A stretch of DNA of 64,000 nt from Microcebus murinus (taxonomy: Eukaryota; Chordata; Mammalia; Primates; Cheirogaleidae). This document shows, piece after piece, positions 21,010 to 34,254 of this stretch (its first letter is position 1; every line of letters starts with the position of its first letter). The notes under the pieces were generated by a model. That model worked only from the letters and a program-made list of their open reading frames with translations. It had not been told where the DNA came from and ran no database searches. The position numbers and the translations under genes are program-made. Location: contig NC_134111.1 in NCBI RefSeq assembly GCF_040939455.1, positions 56,066,501-56,130,500 of the forward strand, in the 5' to 3' direction.

Positions 21010-22779
21010 CTGGAATTGGAAAAGTGTTTTCATGAGGAACATAGGAAACATAAAGGCAAAAAAGGATTACATTCCACAAAACAAGCAAGAGCAACATAGT
21101 TTTGCTTCTAACAGGTAACACTGGCTGCTGTAGAACAGAATTATGTGCCTGGTTTATTCCTCTCTAAAGGCAACAGCTGAAATTTGTTGGATTTTTAAAA
21201 GAGATACCGGTTTAGAAACAAGCCAAGAACAGATGCCATGTTGCTCACAAATCACCCCAGCATCTGTGTCCTGATTAAGCACCACAAACATTGCACTGGC
21301 AGTTACTATAAACTTCCATGCCATATCACACTATTGATTCTCTTGAACCTGTGTACAGCTGCATTTTTGCTGAACTCTAAAAATAAGGGCTTATTTGGGA
21401 ATTCTGCTTATCTAGAGCAACAGTGAGTGCTATCCTCTGGGAATGAAAGCCAACATTTGAGTAATACATGAGCCTACATCTTAAGATGTGATTTTCTCCG
21501 ATGTTCGTCGTTAGCTATTAAATGCGGCTACAGTAGCATTTAAAATTGTATCTTAGCCCAAAGGAATTAGCAGTGGAAGCTCAGTGTTTAACACAAAACC
21601 ACTGATGAAGACATGAGTAACATGATAAGGAGGGCCATGTGTAACTTGGTGTTATGTAAAGATTTTATTCAATGGTCCTGAGACATATATCTAAGAAAAA
21701 TAAGGAATTTTTTTGTATGTGATTGCAAAGATTAATACTTTAGTCCTTTTTTTGAATTTTATAAACAGCCTCAGAAGTCTATAGAAAGCATTTATCTACT
21801 CAATGGCAAAACCATCATGAATGTAAATCATGAATATAAGCTGCTGCTAAATATACATTTTGCATTTTACTAAATGTGTTTTAAAGCTAAATGCATCTAA
21901 ATTCCATTAAATTTGAATTTTAAGTTAAGTCAACTCAATGATATTAACTTATTAATGATATTAACCTATTGATGATATTAACTTATTATCTATACACTCT
22001 GAGATGGCCAACCAGATCATCAGAATTGGTAATTAATTCCAAGCTCTAGGAGGTTAGTTTGTAAAGTGATTTTTGATGTGTCTGTGTCATAATTATCTGG
22101 AAGACATTATGGTCAGAGAATCAGATAAAGAAGATGTCCTTAAACAGCATAGTTTATTCCTTTGTATCAAGTTATAATTGATTATTTAAATAAATCTTCC
22201 ATAATGATAATGAAACACTTTTACATCTATCTTTTTATTTCTTTTTTGGGTACATTTTACCTTTTTGTATGGGATTAAAATTCATTTATAGGCCAAAAGC
22301 TTTGAGCAATATACATTAAACAATAATCCTTTAGAAATATACTTAGAAAAGAGAAAGGTTCACAATGTGATCTAACTCATTGTATTATATAACTCAAAAT
22401 AAGCAAAACTAGTGCAATATTCAGTGATGAACAATTTAAAACATTTTCAAAACAAAGATGCTACAAAAATATGTATGTCACTTATGTGCACACTTCAAAG
22501 TAGGCTGAGACTTCTAACTATCTGAGAAATTTTGGGGATGTGGTTCAGAAATATATCAGTGTATTTGTTAAATGACAGCTCTGTTGGGGAGCCACATAAT
22601 TAAATTACAACTAATATATATATTTGGTAAACAGATATAGAGTGATGGCAAGCCAGTTAAGTAATGTATGTTAATATCTGTTAGAACTTACGTGGTCAAG
22701 ATATCAGGAGAAATGCTCATGACTACCTAATAGACAGGGGAGGAAAACACCACAGGCTGGGGCTGTGGAGATAACTAAC
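21010..22779. other. intron between exons 100 and 101
   Basis: A 1.77 kb AT-rich intron. At 21939-21988 an 18-base unit with core GATATTAACTTATT is repeated about three times. No interspersed repeat was recognised. Confidence 0.55.
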
Positions 22780-23070
22780 CTTTGATGACAATGGACGACG
22801 TGCACAGAGCAGAGCCTGCATCGTTGGACACTTTGCATGTGTACAAGCCGGCGTCGGCCATGCCTGCCTTCCTCACGTGCAGCAGCAATGCGTTGTTCTT
22901 GAAGGTTATTTCACAGTTAGAAGTTGGATGTATCTCTACATTATTTTTGTACCAAGCAACAGTTATAGGCTGGGAACCAGCCACACGCCCCTCAAGTTTG
23001 AAAGAATTTCCTTCTGTTTCTTCTACTGTCTCTGAGAGTTTTTTGGTGAAACTTGGTGGGATTAGCCGTT
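22780..23070 (-). CDS. TTN: TTN exon ~100, Ig I78
   Basis: Encodes 97 residues, the longest single-Ig exon here (291 bases): ERLIPPSFTKKLSETVEE, VAWYKNN, DAGLYTCKVSN. The B-strand cysteine is replaced by glycine (KLEGRV). It stands outside the super-repeat register. Donor AAAG|GTTAGT. Confidence 0.97.
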
Positions 23071-23535
23071 CTGTAAGAAATTGCAAGGATATATGAAATG
23101 GATTCTGGAAGCAGGTTTATTAATATAAGGCTTTTCAAGAAAAAAAAAGTCATGTTTTCAATTAAAAATCAAGGCTGACCAACTAAATACAGCATATCAG
23201 TGTATGTTTCTAAACAGTCAAACCTCCTTCCACAAGCTTATTCTCAACTGTTCTCTGACTTATGGATGATAAGAATAATTTATGGCCATTTACAGAACCA
23301 GAAATTTCTAATAAGAAAGGGGTGGTCTTGGCATTATATATGACAGATAAAGTTTTAAAAACCTACAGATTGAAAAGATCACTTGTTCTCTAGAGAAATT
23401 TATTTCCTCTTAGACATTTTCATGTCATTTGTTTAAAAATGTCCTACATTTCATTTATCATAATAAAAACGGTACCCTCAGGATACACTGTAAAATGATT
23501 ATACTTTGTTGGATCACATGCAAAATAAATGATAC
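23071..23535. other. intron between exons 99 and 100
   Basis: Unique sequence of 465 bases; no recognised element. Confidence 0.6.
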
Positions 23536-23823
23536 CTTTTATATTAAGCTGAGCTGTGCAAGAGTCTTTTCCTACTTCATTCACAGCATAGCAGGTATAT
23601 TGTCCAGAGTCTCCTTTGTCTACTTTGAGGATTGTCAGGTGGGCGCTGTTTTCCAGATAACTAATCTGGTAGTTTCCGCCGCTTCGTATCTCTCTGTTGT
23701 CTTTGGCCCAGCTGACCTTTATTGGCTGTGTCCCCATGACGTGGCACTCAAAGTCAGCACTTTCTCCCACCACAGCATCCACTGGGGCAAGGGGGATGTC
23801 AAAGAACGGGGGGTTCCTCCCCT
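23536..23823 (-). CDS. TTN: TTN exon ~99, Ig I77
   Basis: Encodes 96 residues: [50 protein letters not shown]. Fourth inserted slot of the last 10-domain super-repeat; sisters at 30456 and 34913 share the AKDN/SKDN..IRPGGNY signature. Confidence 0.97.
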
Positions 23824-23963
23824 CTAAGAGTGGAGCAGAAAGACAAGGTTTCAGGAGCGATCTTGGACCATCCCAGTTTATAGAAATTGTAATGGTTTCT
23901 CCCTGATTTCATATTTGTTTAAAAATTTTAATTACAGAAGTAGCAGTTTAAGAATCCACAAAC

Positions 23964-24251
23964 CTGTGAGAATGAGCCTGGCACTAGAAGAAGCAGAGCC
24001 TATAGGATTTGTAGCTGTGCAAGAATACTGGCCCGCAAGGCTCCGGTCGGTCTTAAAAATATTGAGAGTGGCTACTTTGTCTAAAAATGATGTTTGTACA
24101 TTTGTGCTATCTTTCAATGGCTTGCCATCTTTATACCAAGACACTGAGATAGGTTCTGATCCATTTATGGTACATTCAAAAACAACTGGCAATCCAACTG
24201 TTTCTTGAATATCTCTCAGTTGTCGAGAAAATGATGGTGGAAGTTTTTGCT
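23964..24251 (-). CDS. TTN: TTN exon ~98, Ig I76
   Basis: Encodes 96 residues: EQKLPPSFSRQLRDIQET, FECTING, VSWYKDGKPLKDS, LAGQYSCTATNPIG. Third inserted slot of the 10-domain repeat; sisters at 30887 and 35323 share [15 protein letters not shown] ends. Confidence 0.97.
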
Positions 24252-24916
24252 CTGTAGGAACAGGATAAAAGTAATTAACACTGGATATTTTTAATTTACT
24301 AAATACTAATTTACTAAATACTAAAGAGTATTTAATTTACTAAATATTCTCCTCACAGTTATATATATATGTAACTTTCATATTTATATACTCCCATGAA
24401 GATGAGATTTCTATAAAAAATTAGGAAGTGTTAACATTTCTTGAATTAATTTGTAGACAAAGAAAAGTATGTAGACTTTTGGAGCAAAAATTTCACCCTG
24501 AGGCCATCCTTACTGCACAACAGGTGCAAAAAATCTATAAGCCGATAGAGACATTGATTGGCTTAAGGCATGTCTCTGAACAAGCTGCAGATTCCCTTAC
24601 TTTTAAAGACTGCCTTCTTGCCATTTGAATGAGACAGTCATAGAGTGGAATTTAAAAATATATGGTCACTTATTTTTCTTAAAGATTTAATTATAGAGGT
24701 AAATGATTGCCTGATCCTTCCAACTGAAGATTGAGTCATCCTATCTCTCTCTGTAAAGGATATGGAAAAAGAGAAGCCACTAACTGTGGATGGAATCACT
24801 TAAGCAGAAAATGTAGCATTTGGAAAGATTTTCCTAAAAAGAAAGCCCTCCCCAGATATTTTAAATCTTGTTCCAAAGAAACACAAATTCATTCGCTTTT
24901 AAAATATTGCAATTAC
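24252..24916. other. intron between exons 97 and 98
   Basis: 665 bases. Near 24296-24345 TTTACTAAATACTAA is repeated locally. No known element recognised. Confidence 0.55.
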
Positions 24917-25195
24917 CTTGGACAGTAAGGAAAGTTGATGAAGAAACTTCTCCCACACTGTTTTCAGCTCTGCAGATATACTCCCCACTATCATTAATAT
25001 CAACCTGGGTGAAAACCAGTGTAGCAACATTGTTCCTGAAATGCATTTTGTAGGTAGTAGTGGGTCTTAATTTTGTATCTCCTTTATACCAGGATACTCC
25101 GATTTCAGGGGTTCCAGCCAGTTGGCATTGTAAAGAGGCAGAATCTCCAACAGTCACCTTAACAGGCTCCAACTGCTTGACAAAATATGGTGGTT
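24917..25195 (-). CDS. TTN: TTN exon ~97, Ig I75
   Basis: Encodes 93 residues: [52 protein letters not shown]. Second inserted slot of the 10-domain repeat, with both core cysteines. Confidence 0.97.
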
Positions 25196-25284
25196 CTGCA
25201 GCCAAGAGAGAGAATCAATCATGAAGGAGACATGCCAGAATCACCGTTTGTATGCAAAGATATGAATGTGCAATTATGACAAAC

Positions 25285-25563
25285 CTAGTATCAATATTTG
25301 TGCTGAACAGGAATCCTTTCCAGAAGCATTTTCAATGTAGCAGTTGTACTGTCCTGCATCCTCTACTGTGCTACTTGGAATTTCCAGGATTGCTGATTTT
25401 TCCGTTGTAGTTATGTTACACCTCTGAGAGGGAGATACATTTATGCCATTTTTCTTCCATGTAACCGAAATGGGAGGAGTTCCAGTGAACGTCCCCTCTA
25501 GGATCAGGGGTTTTCCTTTCTCTATGCTGTAATCATTGAGCCTCTTCACAAATTTGGCCGGGG
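25285..25563 (-). CDS. TTN: TTN exon ~96, Ig I74
   Basis: Encodes 93 residues: APAKFVKRLNDYSIEKGK, ILEGTFTG, VTWKKNGINV, DAGQYNCYIEN. First inserted slot; the B-strand cysteine is missing (Gly), as in the sisters at 31689 and 36125 (Ala or Ser). Confidence 0.97.
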
Positions 25564-25669
25564 CTGGAGTAAATTGAGAATATGAAATCAAACAAGCATA
25601 CACACAGACATAGACACAACTGATTACTGTATTAATGTTAATCATATAAGCACGAGACAGCAAACAAAC

Positions 25670-25948
25670 CTTTTACGTAGAGATGTGTTGTACAAGAAGC
25701 CTTGCCAGCTTCATTACTAACTATGCAAGTATATTCTCCACTTTTTGATGTATCCACATCAAACAACTCCAGTTCAGCAACTGTATCCTCCAAAGATACA
25801 TTACATCTGTCCCCTGGTACTAGTTCACTGCTACCCTTGAACCAGCTAACACTGAAAGGAGGTGTTCCTTTTATGATGCTTGTAAAAGTGACATTGGTTC
25901 CAGTTAAAACATCCATGGAATCGGGTTTCTGAACAAAAGATGGTGGTT
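25670..25948 (-). CDS. TTN: TTN exon ~95, Ig I73
   Basis: Encodes 93 residues: EPPSFVQKPDSMDVLTGT, FTSIIKG, VSWFKGSSELVPGD, KSGEYTCIVSNEAG. Slot 4 of the super-repeat; strand B has serine for cysteine, like its sisters at 32062 and 36497. Confidence 0.97.
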
Positions 25949-26058
25949 CTAAGCACAAAAACAAATACCAGAAGTTGTTTAATATTTGTGAGTTGTGATG
26001 ATGAAAATGCTTAATAAATTATGAAATGCAATTCTATTTCACTGTTTTTTAAACTGAC

Positions 26059-26346
26059 CTCTCACAATCAAAGGAGCACTACATCTATCAGAACCAGCCA
26101 CATTGGTAGCTATACATGTGTAGTCACCGGTGTCTGATTCTTCTAGCATGTTCACAGTTAAAGCACATGTGTTATCTGTCAGGGTGGTCTGGTATTTCCT
26201 TCCACCGCTGATCTCATTTCCTTCGTGGAACCAGGAGACAGAGATGGGAGGTGATCCATAAACTTTGCACTCCATCACAACCGAGGAACCAGATAGACCA
26301 TTAGTTTCTTTCAATTTTCTTGTGAATGAAGGAGGAACAATTCGGT
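26059..26346 (-). CDS. TTN: TTN exon ~94, Ig I72
   Basis: Encodes 96 residues: DRIVPPSFTRKLKETNGL, MECKVYG, VSWFHEGNEISGG, DTGDYTCIATN. Slot 3 (D-type) of the super-repeat, 288 bases, with both core cysteines. Confidence 0.97.
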
Positions 26347-26885
26347 CTGAATATGATAAAAAAGCAAACAAGGGAAAGCAGTTATAAAATGATGTGAAGA
26401 AAGAATTGTCTCTTTGGTGGGCTATACCTAGATCCACTGGCTCTTTCGTGAGGTTATCAAAGAATCCTCTATGGGTTCACACAATTAAAAGCCTGGAGGA
26501 TCAGTGGGCAGGATATAATAGTGACTTATTAGGGATTTTGGTCTCTCTTTGCTGTAAATCATTGTATAGTGAATTACTGCAGTGATAGTGATAGTAAAAA
26601 ACTACTAGATAGATATTAAAGTGATAGTAAAAGACTACTTTACCCTTATTCAGGGACCACATTTTCTCCTACCACCCATTTGGAAATTCCTCCAAAAGAA
26701 AGGGATATAGCTTTTGAATATGGTTTTCTTCTAACTCTTGTAGGCATGTTTCCTCTGGATTTGCTAATTCAGAGGCTATCAGACCCATGTTATGCCATAG
26801 AAGATGGAGCCTCCCACATACATGTATGAAAATCAGGAACTACAGGATTATAATGATGAAAGGAAAGCCCCCAAAACCAACCCAC
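26347..26885. other. intron between exons 93 and 94
   Basis: Unique sequence of 539 bases; no recognised element. Confidence 0.6.
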
Positions 26886-27164
26886 CTGAAACCTGCACTG
26901 ACGCTGTGCAGCTGTCTTTGCCAACAGGGTTTTGCACCTCAAAACTGTATACTCCACTGTCATTAGGTGCCACATTGATGATCTTAAGGCCAGATACTTT
27001 GTTGAAGAAGCTTATTTTGTATTTGCTGTCAGTTGTCAGCTCTTTTCCATCCTTAAACCACTTAGTGCTGAGTTCGGGGGTGCCAGCCACCGTACACTCC
27101 AAGGTACAGGTATCTCCCGTGGTAACTTTTATTGATTCTGGCTTTTCTACAATTTTTGCAGGCT
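26886..27164 (-). CDS. TTN: TTN exon ~93, Ig I71
   Basis: Encodes 93 residues: EPAKIVEKPESIKVTTGD, LECTVAG, TKWFKDGKEL, DSGVYSFEVQN. Slot 2 (EPA-type); the F-strand cysteine is phenylalanine. The intron before it (27165-27281) has no stop in frame. Confidence 0.97.
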
Positions 27165-27281
27165 CTGCAATGAGATATAAATGCCATCCACATTTTAAAA
27201 TCAAAATTGAAAAGCTAAAGAAAACACAGATCCTGGTAAATGTGTGTCTTGCTTTCATGATAACATCATCCGTGTACTCAC

Positions 27282-27563
27282 CGAGAATGGATACTGTGGC
27301 GAAGCACTCTTGCATCCCAGCGTCATTTTTGATCTGACAAGTGTATTTTCCGGCATTGGCTGGCTCCGCTCTTGAAAGCTGTAGGGTTGCAATGCTTTCT
27401 GAATAAGAAATCCATATGTTGTCACTTTCTCTAACGATTTCCCCCCTGTCTTTGAACCACACCACGGAAATGGGCTCAGCGCCTTGCACGGTGGCCTGCA
27501 GCTTAACTTCCTCCCCAACGACAGTCGAAATGTCACTGAGCTTCTTCACAAAGCTTGGTGGTG
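27282..27563 (-). CDS. TTN: TTN exon ~92, Ig I70
   Basis: Encodes 94 residues: APPSFVKKLSDISTVVGE, LQATVQG, VVWFKDRGEIVRES, NAGKYTCQIKNDAG. Slot 1, opening the third 10-domain super-repeat; alanine for the B-strand cysteine. Acceptor ATCAG|CACCAC makes the first residue Ala rather than Glu. Confidence 0.96.
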
Positions 27564-27979
27564 CTGATGAAAAAAGAAGAAAATCAGGGTTTTAAAATGT
27601 ATGGGAGTGAGAGTATTTCCCTGACATCTTGAAAGCTAGGAATCAAACCAGTGATAATGTGTTATTTCCGTTTAAGAGGCATTTTTGGTAGATGTGAACA
27701 GGGATGCATTAGAGTTTATATTAAGTAGAAAAAGTTGAATATCTTATTTTTTCAAGCTTTCTAAATCCAATCAAAACTATTGGCAAAATTATCTAAAGGG
27801 ATATTTAGGAGGATTTGGAAAAGGGAATCTGACCAAACGTGAAAGGATTTGGAAAGGCAAAAAAAGGGAGAAGTAAAATAGACAGCTGGTGAGGAGAGAC
27901 GGGGCTGTCGCTAAGGGATGAACAGAGTGTTAAAATTAGAAAGGAAATAATGGGCAGAGGGAAATGCAGCCAATCTAAC
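27564..27979. other. intron between exons 91 and 92
   Basis: Unique, purine-rich sequence of 416 bases; no recognised element. Confidence 0.55.
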
Positions 27980-28258
27980 CTTTCAGGGTGATGGAACCAA
28001 CACACGTGTCGCTCCCCACGTCGTTTGTGGCTTTGCACTGATATTCCCCAATGTCCGCGACATCGACATTCAGGATGTGGATACTCGTAAGGAAATTCTC
28101 AGACATTATCTTGTACTTCCTGCCACTTCTAAGCTCTCTCTTGTCCTTATGCCAAGAAACTTGAAACGGGGGAGTGCCCTGAAGCTCACATTCAAGGTGA
28201 ACATCAGCTCCTTTCAGCGTCTCAATAGGATGAGGCTTCCTGCGGAAACTGGGTGGTT
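27980..28258 (-). CDS. TTN: TTN exon ~91, Ig I69
   Basis: Encodes 93 residues: EPPSFRRKPHPIETLKGA, LECELQG, VSWHKDKRELRSGRKYK, DIGEYQCKATNDVG. Slot 6, closing the second 10-domain repeat. W-H-K replaces the usual W-Y-K. Confidence 0.97.
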
Positions 28259-28490
28259 CTAGAATTGAAAACAAGGAAAATTAGGATGTCGTCTGTAAAT
28301 ACACAGTTAAAAGTAGGAATCAGATTTCCATTCCAACAGACAGAGAGACTAAAACCACCACGTTCACTTTTTTTTTTTTATCGTATCGTTTCACGGTTTT
28401 AAAACATCGATGGACAGTCAAACAGGGAATTAAGAAGGCAACTAGGGAGGAAGCTAACCGGAGAAGCACAAGGGTAGAGCGAGATCTGAC

Positions 28491-28772
28491 CTTTAACTTT
28501 CAAGGAAGTGCTGCTGCTTGCGCTGCCCGCCGCATTGCGGGCCTCACACGTGTAGTCCCCACTGTCTTCCACGCTGAGGTTGTGCATTTCCAGCACCGCC
28601 ACCCCGTCAGCGAAGGACATTCTGAATTTGTTGCTCTCTTGAATTTCAGTCTCGTCTTTGTACCATAAAACTTTGATTTCTGGAGACCCGCCTATTTTGC
28701 ATTCATATCTTGTGTATTCATCCTGTTTCACAATTCTTGAAGGTTCTAGCTTCCTAATGAACCTGGGCGGTT
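28491..28772 (-). CDS. TTN: TTN exon ~90, Ig I68
   Basis: Encodes 94 residues: EPPRFIRKLEPSRIVKQD, YECKIGG, VLWYKDETEIQES, DSGDYTCEARNAAG. Slot 5, 282 bases, both core cysteines. More GC-rich than most exons here. Confidence 0.97.
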
Positions 28773-30455
<1,683 letters not shown>

Positions 30456-30743
30456 CTTGTACACCCAGCTGAGCAGAACAAGAGTCTTTTCCAGCGGCGT
30501 TGCTCGCGTAGCACGTGTACTGCCCAGCATCGCCTTTGGCTACTTTGAGAACTGTCAGAGTGGCAGTATTCTCTACCAAAGTCATCTTGTAGTTGCCTCC
30601 AGGGCGGATTTCTCTGTTGTCTTTGGCCCAAGTGATTTTGATTGGTGCGGTCCCAGTTACATGACATTTAAAAGAACCACTTTCTCCAAGAGCAACATCT
30701 ACTGATACAGGCTTTAGATCAAAGAAAGGAGGCACTTCATGCT
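30456..30743 (-). CDS. TTN: TTN exon ~89, Ig I67
   Basis: Encodes 96 residues: [53 protein letters not shown]. Fourth inserted slot of the second 10-domain repeat. Confidence 0.97.
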
Positions 30744-30886
30744 CTGAAAAGAACGAAGACCAACATGGTGATTTTGGCTCCCATGCTGCCAGACATGGAG
30801 CAGAAACCAAATGGCATCAGCCCTTTGACAGCTGGGAGCAGTGAAGCTCCTTTATAATGGAGAGGGTGGTGTGATGTCCTACTCAC

Positions 30887-31174
30887 CTGAGAGAATGAGC
30901 TTGGCACTGGATGAAGCAGTCCCAAGAGGATTAGAAGCTGAACAATTGTACTGACCAACATGGCTCTGGTCAGTTTGCAAAATCTGAAGAGTGGCTACAT
31001 TATGAACAAAGGATGTTTGTAAATTAGAATCATCTTTCAAAAGTACCCCATCCTTGTACCAAGACACCTGAAGAGGTTCTGAGCCATTGATGCGACATTC
31101 AAAGGCAACTGGGAAGCCAAGAGTCTCGTGAACGTCTTTCAGTTTTCTTGCAAAGGAAGGTGGAAGTTTGCGCT
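30887..31174 (-). CDS. TTN: TTN exon ~88, Ig I66
   Basis: Encodes 96 residues: [53 protein letters not shown]. Third inserted slot; donor TCAG|GTGAGT is a full consensus. Confidence 0.97.
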
Positions 31175-31314
31175 CTGCAAAGAAGTTACAGATAATCCTT
31201 ATTTACAAGAGAGAAAACACCCACAACATATTTTAATCCATTACAGTTTTGCTGTTTTTAAGAAAATGAATCTGTCAACACACAGCAAGACTTGTTAAAC
31301 CAAACCATCATCAC

Positions 31315-31593
31315 CTTTGATAACAAGCACAGCTGAAGAAGCAACTGCCCCCACGCTGTTTTCCGCTTTGCACGTGTACTCTCCCACATCGCTATGATCC
31401 ACCTTGTTGATGACTAAGGAGGCAACATTATTTTTGAATTGCATTTTATATGCAGGAGCTGATCGTAGCTTTGTGTGTTCTTTATACCAAGAAACTCTAA
31501 TTTCTGGGGTTCCATCCACTTTACACTGCAAAGTTGTAGGTTCTCCGATGGCTGCTTCCACATGTGCCAGAGGTTCAATAAAGTAAGGTGGTT
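31315..31593 (-). CDS. TTN: TTN exon ~87, Ig I65
   Basis: Encodes 93 residues: [52 protein letters not shown]. Second inserted slot. Confidence 0.97.
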
Positions 31594-31688
31594 CTAAGGT
31601 ACAAAGGGTGGTGGTCAATTAATCAGTCTTGCTAATTAAAAGATTTGTTTCAAAAGAAAGAAAAGAGAGCAATAAAAAGACAACACAC

Positions 31689-31967
31689 CTAAGACATACA
31701 CCACAGCGTCACAGATATCTTGACCGGCCTCATTTTCTATGAGGCAACTGTATTGTGCATAATCCTCTACCGTGCTCTGGAGAATTTCCAGTATCGTAGA
31801 CTTTTCTGTCATTGTAATACTGCAATTCTGAGACTGTGAAAGAGGATACTCATTCTTCATCCAGCTCACCGAGATTGGAGGCGTGCCAGTATACGTGGCC
31901 TCAAGAACTATGGGGCTTCCTGTCTCAACATTGAAATCAGCCAATCTTTTCACAAAGGTGGCTGGTT
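31689..31967 (-). CDS. TTN: TTN exon ~86, Ig I64
   Basis: Encodes 93 residues: EPATFVKRLADFNVETGS, LEATYTG, VSWMKNEYPLSQS, DYAQYSCLIENEAG. First inserted slot; no B-strand cysteine. Confidence 0.97.
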
Positions 31968-32061
31968 CTATAAGGAGAAAACAGGAGGATACAATTCACA
32001 TCTTCAGTTGAAGACTTAGAAAAATATTTAAAAGGTGCATGCATTGGAGAAAAGAGCAAAC

Positions 32062-32340
32062 CTTTCACAAAAAGATGTGTGGTACAGGAAGCACTACCAG
32101 CCTCATTAGTAACGAGGCAAGAATAGTCTCCACTTTCTGATGGCTGCACCTCAAACAACTCCAGTTCTGTGACAAAGTCTTCCAGAGTGATGTTGCATGA
32201 CTCTCCGGGAACCAATTCTTTGCTGCCTTTAAACCATTTGACCGTGAAGGGAGGACTGCCACTAATGACACTGGTGAACGTGAGGCTTGTTCCAGGCAAA
32301 ACTTCCGCAGAACCAGGGATTTGTTCAAAAGATGGTGGTT
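32062..32340 (-). CDS. TTN: TTN exon ~85, Ig I63
   Basis: Encodes 93 residues: EPPSFEQIPGSAEVLPGT, FTSVISG, VKWFKGSKELVPGE, ESGDYSCLVTNEAG. Slot 4; serine for the B-strand cysteine. Confidence 0.97.
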
Positions 32341-32518
32341 CTAGATATCCCGACGGGAAGGGGAGATTGAGGGAGAAAAGAAATGCAAGTGAGAAGTGCT
32401 TTTGCTACTTCAAAGAAAGAGAACTAAGACTAAAAATAAAGACACACCAGGCAAGGCAGGCGTTAAGTCGGGTGGAAGAGGTTTGGAAGAAGCAGCTGCC
32501 CTATCCTTGCACACTGAC

Positions 32519-32806
32519 CTTGGACAGTCAGAACCGCCGAGCATTCCTCGGAACCAGCCATGTTGGCAGCCACACACGTGTATGTGCCCGTGTCAGAGGG
32601 CTCCAATAAGCTCAGATTCAAAGTACAGACATTTTCAGAAAAGCTGGACTGACATTTGGGCCCACTAACGATCTCATTTCCATCCAGAAACCAGCCAACC
32701 GAAATCGGGGCTGAGCCAGCCACTCGGCACTCCAAAACCACCGAGCCCCCCATGACGGTGTTCACGTCTTTCAGCTTGCGGATGAAGGAAGGAGGCACGA
32801 TGCGAT
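32519..32806 (-). CDS. TTN: TTN exon ~84, Ig I62
   Basis: Encodes 96 residues: DRIVPPSFIRKLKDVNTV, LECRVAG, VGWFLDGNEIVSG, DTGTYTCVAANMAG. Slot 3 (D-type). Confidence 0.97.
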
Positions 32807-32900
32807 CTACGTAGAGAAGGGTAGTTTTCCATTTAAAGAGAAGCTTTATTTTTTTCCCCCAAGAAAAACTGTAGATTTGTAAAGATCTCATTCTACTCAC

Positions 32901-33179
32901 CCGAAACATGGACAGATACAGTGCAGTTACTTTTGCCAACACTGTTTTTCACTTCAAAGCTATATAACCCCTTGTCACTCATTTCTGCAGAGGGGATTTT
33001 AAGGGAAGCCACTTTATTGATGAATGTAATGTGATGTTTTCTGTCTGCAGACAATTCTTTCCCATCTTTGAACCACTTGGCTGAAAGTTCTGGTGTTCCA
33101 GCCACTACACACTCCAATGCAAAAGGATTTCCAGTAGTGACAGTCATGGGTTCAGGCTTCTCTATGATTCTGGCTGGTT
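32901..33179 (-). CDS. TTN: TTN exon ~83, Ig I61
   Basis: Encodes 93 residues: EPARIIEKPEPMTVTTGN, LECVVAG, AKWFKDGKELSAD, DKGLYSFEVKN. Slot 2; phenylalanine for the F-strand cysteine. Donor TCGG|GTGAGT. Confidence 0.97.
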
Positions 33180-33334
33180 CTAAAAGAAGAAGTATTTTGC
33201 ATTGAAAACAAAGTCACCATCCAAGTTCAGATCGTAATCACTATATTACTGGACAAGTGTAATATTTGAGGAAAATAATCATGGGTCGATTAAGTTTTTT
33301 TTTTTTTTTTCTCTACATATACTTTGCTACTAAC

Positions 33335-33613
33335 CTAGTACAGTCAAGACTGCTGAACATTCTCTCATTCCAGCATCGTTTTTGATTTGGCACACATATT
33401 TTCCAGAATTAGATGCTTCTGGACTCCTGAGTTGGAGAGTTGCAATGTTATCAACGAATGAAATCTTAGTGTTTTCACTCTCTCTGATAACGTCTTTATC
33501 TTTCAGCCAGACAACAGAAATGGGCTGGAAGCCTTCCACCACGGCCCGCAGCTCAACAGCGTCCCCAACGAGCGTTGAGGTGTCACTTAGCTTTTTCACA
33601 AATCGCGGAGGTT
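33335..33613 (-). CDS. TTN: TTN exon ~82, Ig I60
   Basis: Encodes 93 residues: EPPRFVKKLSDTSTLVGD, LRAVVEG, VVWLKDKDVIRESEN, NSGKYVCQIKNDAG. Slot 1, opening the second 10-domain repeat. It is one codon shorter than the same slot at 38707 (LKEKEEVIRES) and 27282 (FKDRGEIVRES), the gap falling in the C-D turn. Alanine replaces the B-strand cysteine. Confidence 0.97.
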
Positions 33614-33735
33614 CTAATGAAAGAAATTTGTGGTTTAGGGGGAAAAAGTGTGAGAGTCACAGACACACAAATTATTAGTCAAGCAAGAAAAGATGGAATG
33701 AGGAGGCATATGTTTTTGTGCCCATGTATACAAAC

Positions 33736-34014
33736 CTTTGAACTTGACAGTGCAAACACACGTGTCGCTTCCCACCTCGTTAGTAGCTTTGCAGTGATAT
33801 TCCCCGACATCAGAGGCCTCGAGATTAAGGATATGAAGACTTGTATCGAAATTTTTCGAAGTGATTTTAAATTTCTTGCTGCTTCGAACTTGCTTTCGAT
33901 CTTTAACCCACACTACTTCAAATGGGGGTGTTCCCGAAATTTCACATTGGAGAATCACATCAGAACCTTTAAGGGCTCCTAAAGGAGGAGGCTTCTGGAT
34001 GAAAACAGGAGGGG
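33736..34014 (-). CDS. TTN: TTN exon ~81, Ig I59
   Basis: Encodes 93 residues: APPVFIQKPPPLGALKGS, LQCEISG, VVWVKDRKQVRSSKKFK, DVGEYHCKATNEVG. Slot 6. Just upstream in the transcript is a UCUUCUUCUU-containing pyrimidine tract (34021-34045). Confidence 0.97.
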
Positions 34015-34254
34015 CTACCAGAAAAAAAAAAAAAGAAGAAGACAAACAATGAGAACATTTGCTGACATAAAAATCTAGAAGCATTAAGGATTGGTATAAC
34101 CGGATGACAACACAAGAAATGACATTGCATAAAACTAATTTAAGAATTGTAAGCCAATAACCTCAACTGGCTTTTTTATTTTGGAGCTCATAGCACTGCT
34201 GAGAAAGAATCCAAATCAGAGAAGGAAGAAAGCAAGAAGTTTCGTGTGTCTAAC

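Noticed and set aside
26804..27337. Plus-strand open frame of 177 codons
   Set aside because: Antisense to exons 92 and 93; phase-regular Ig exons often leave an open complement.
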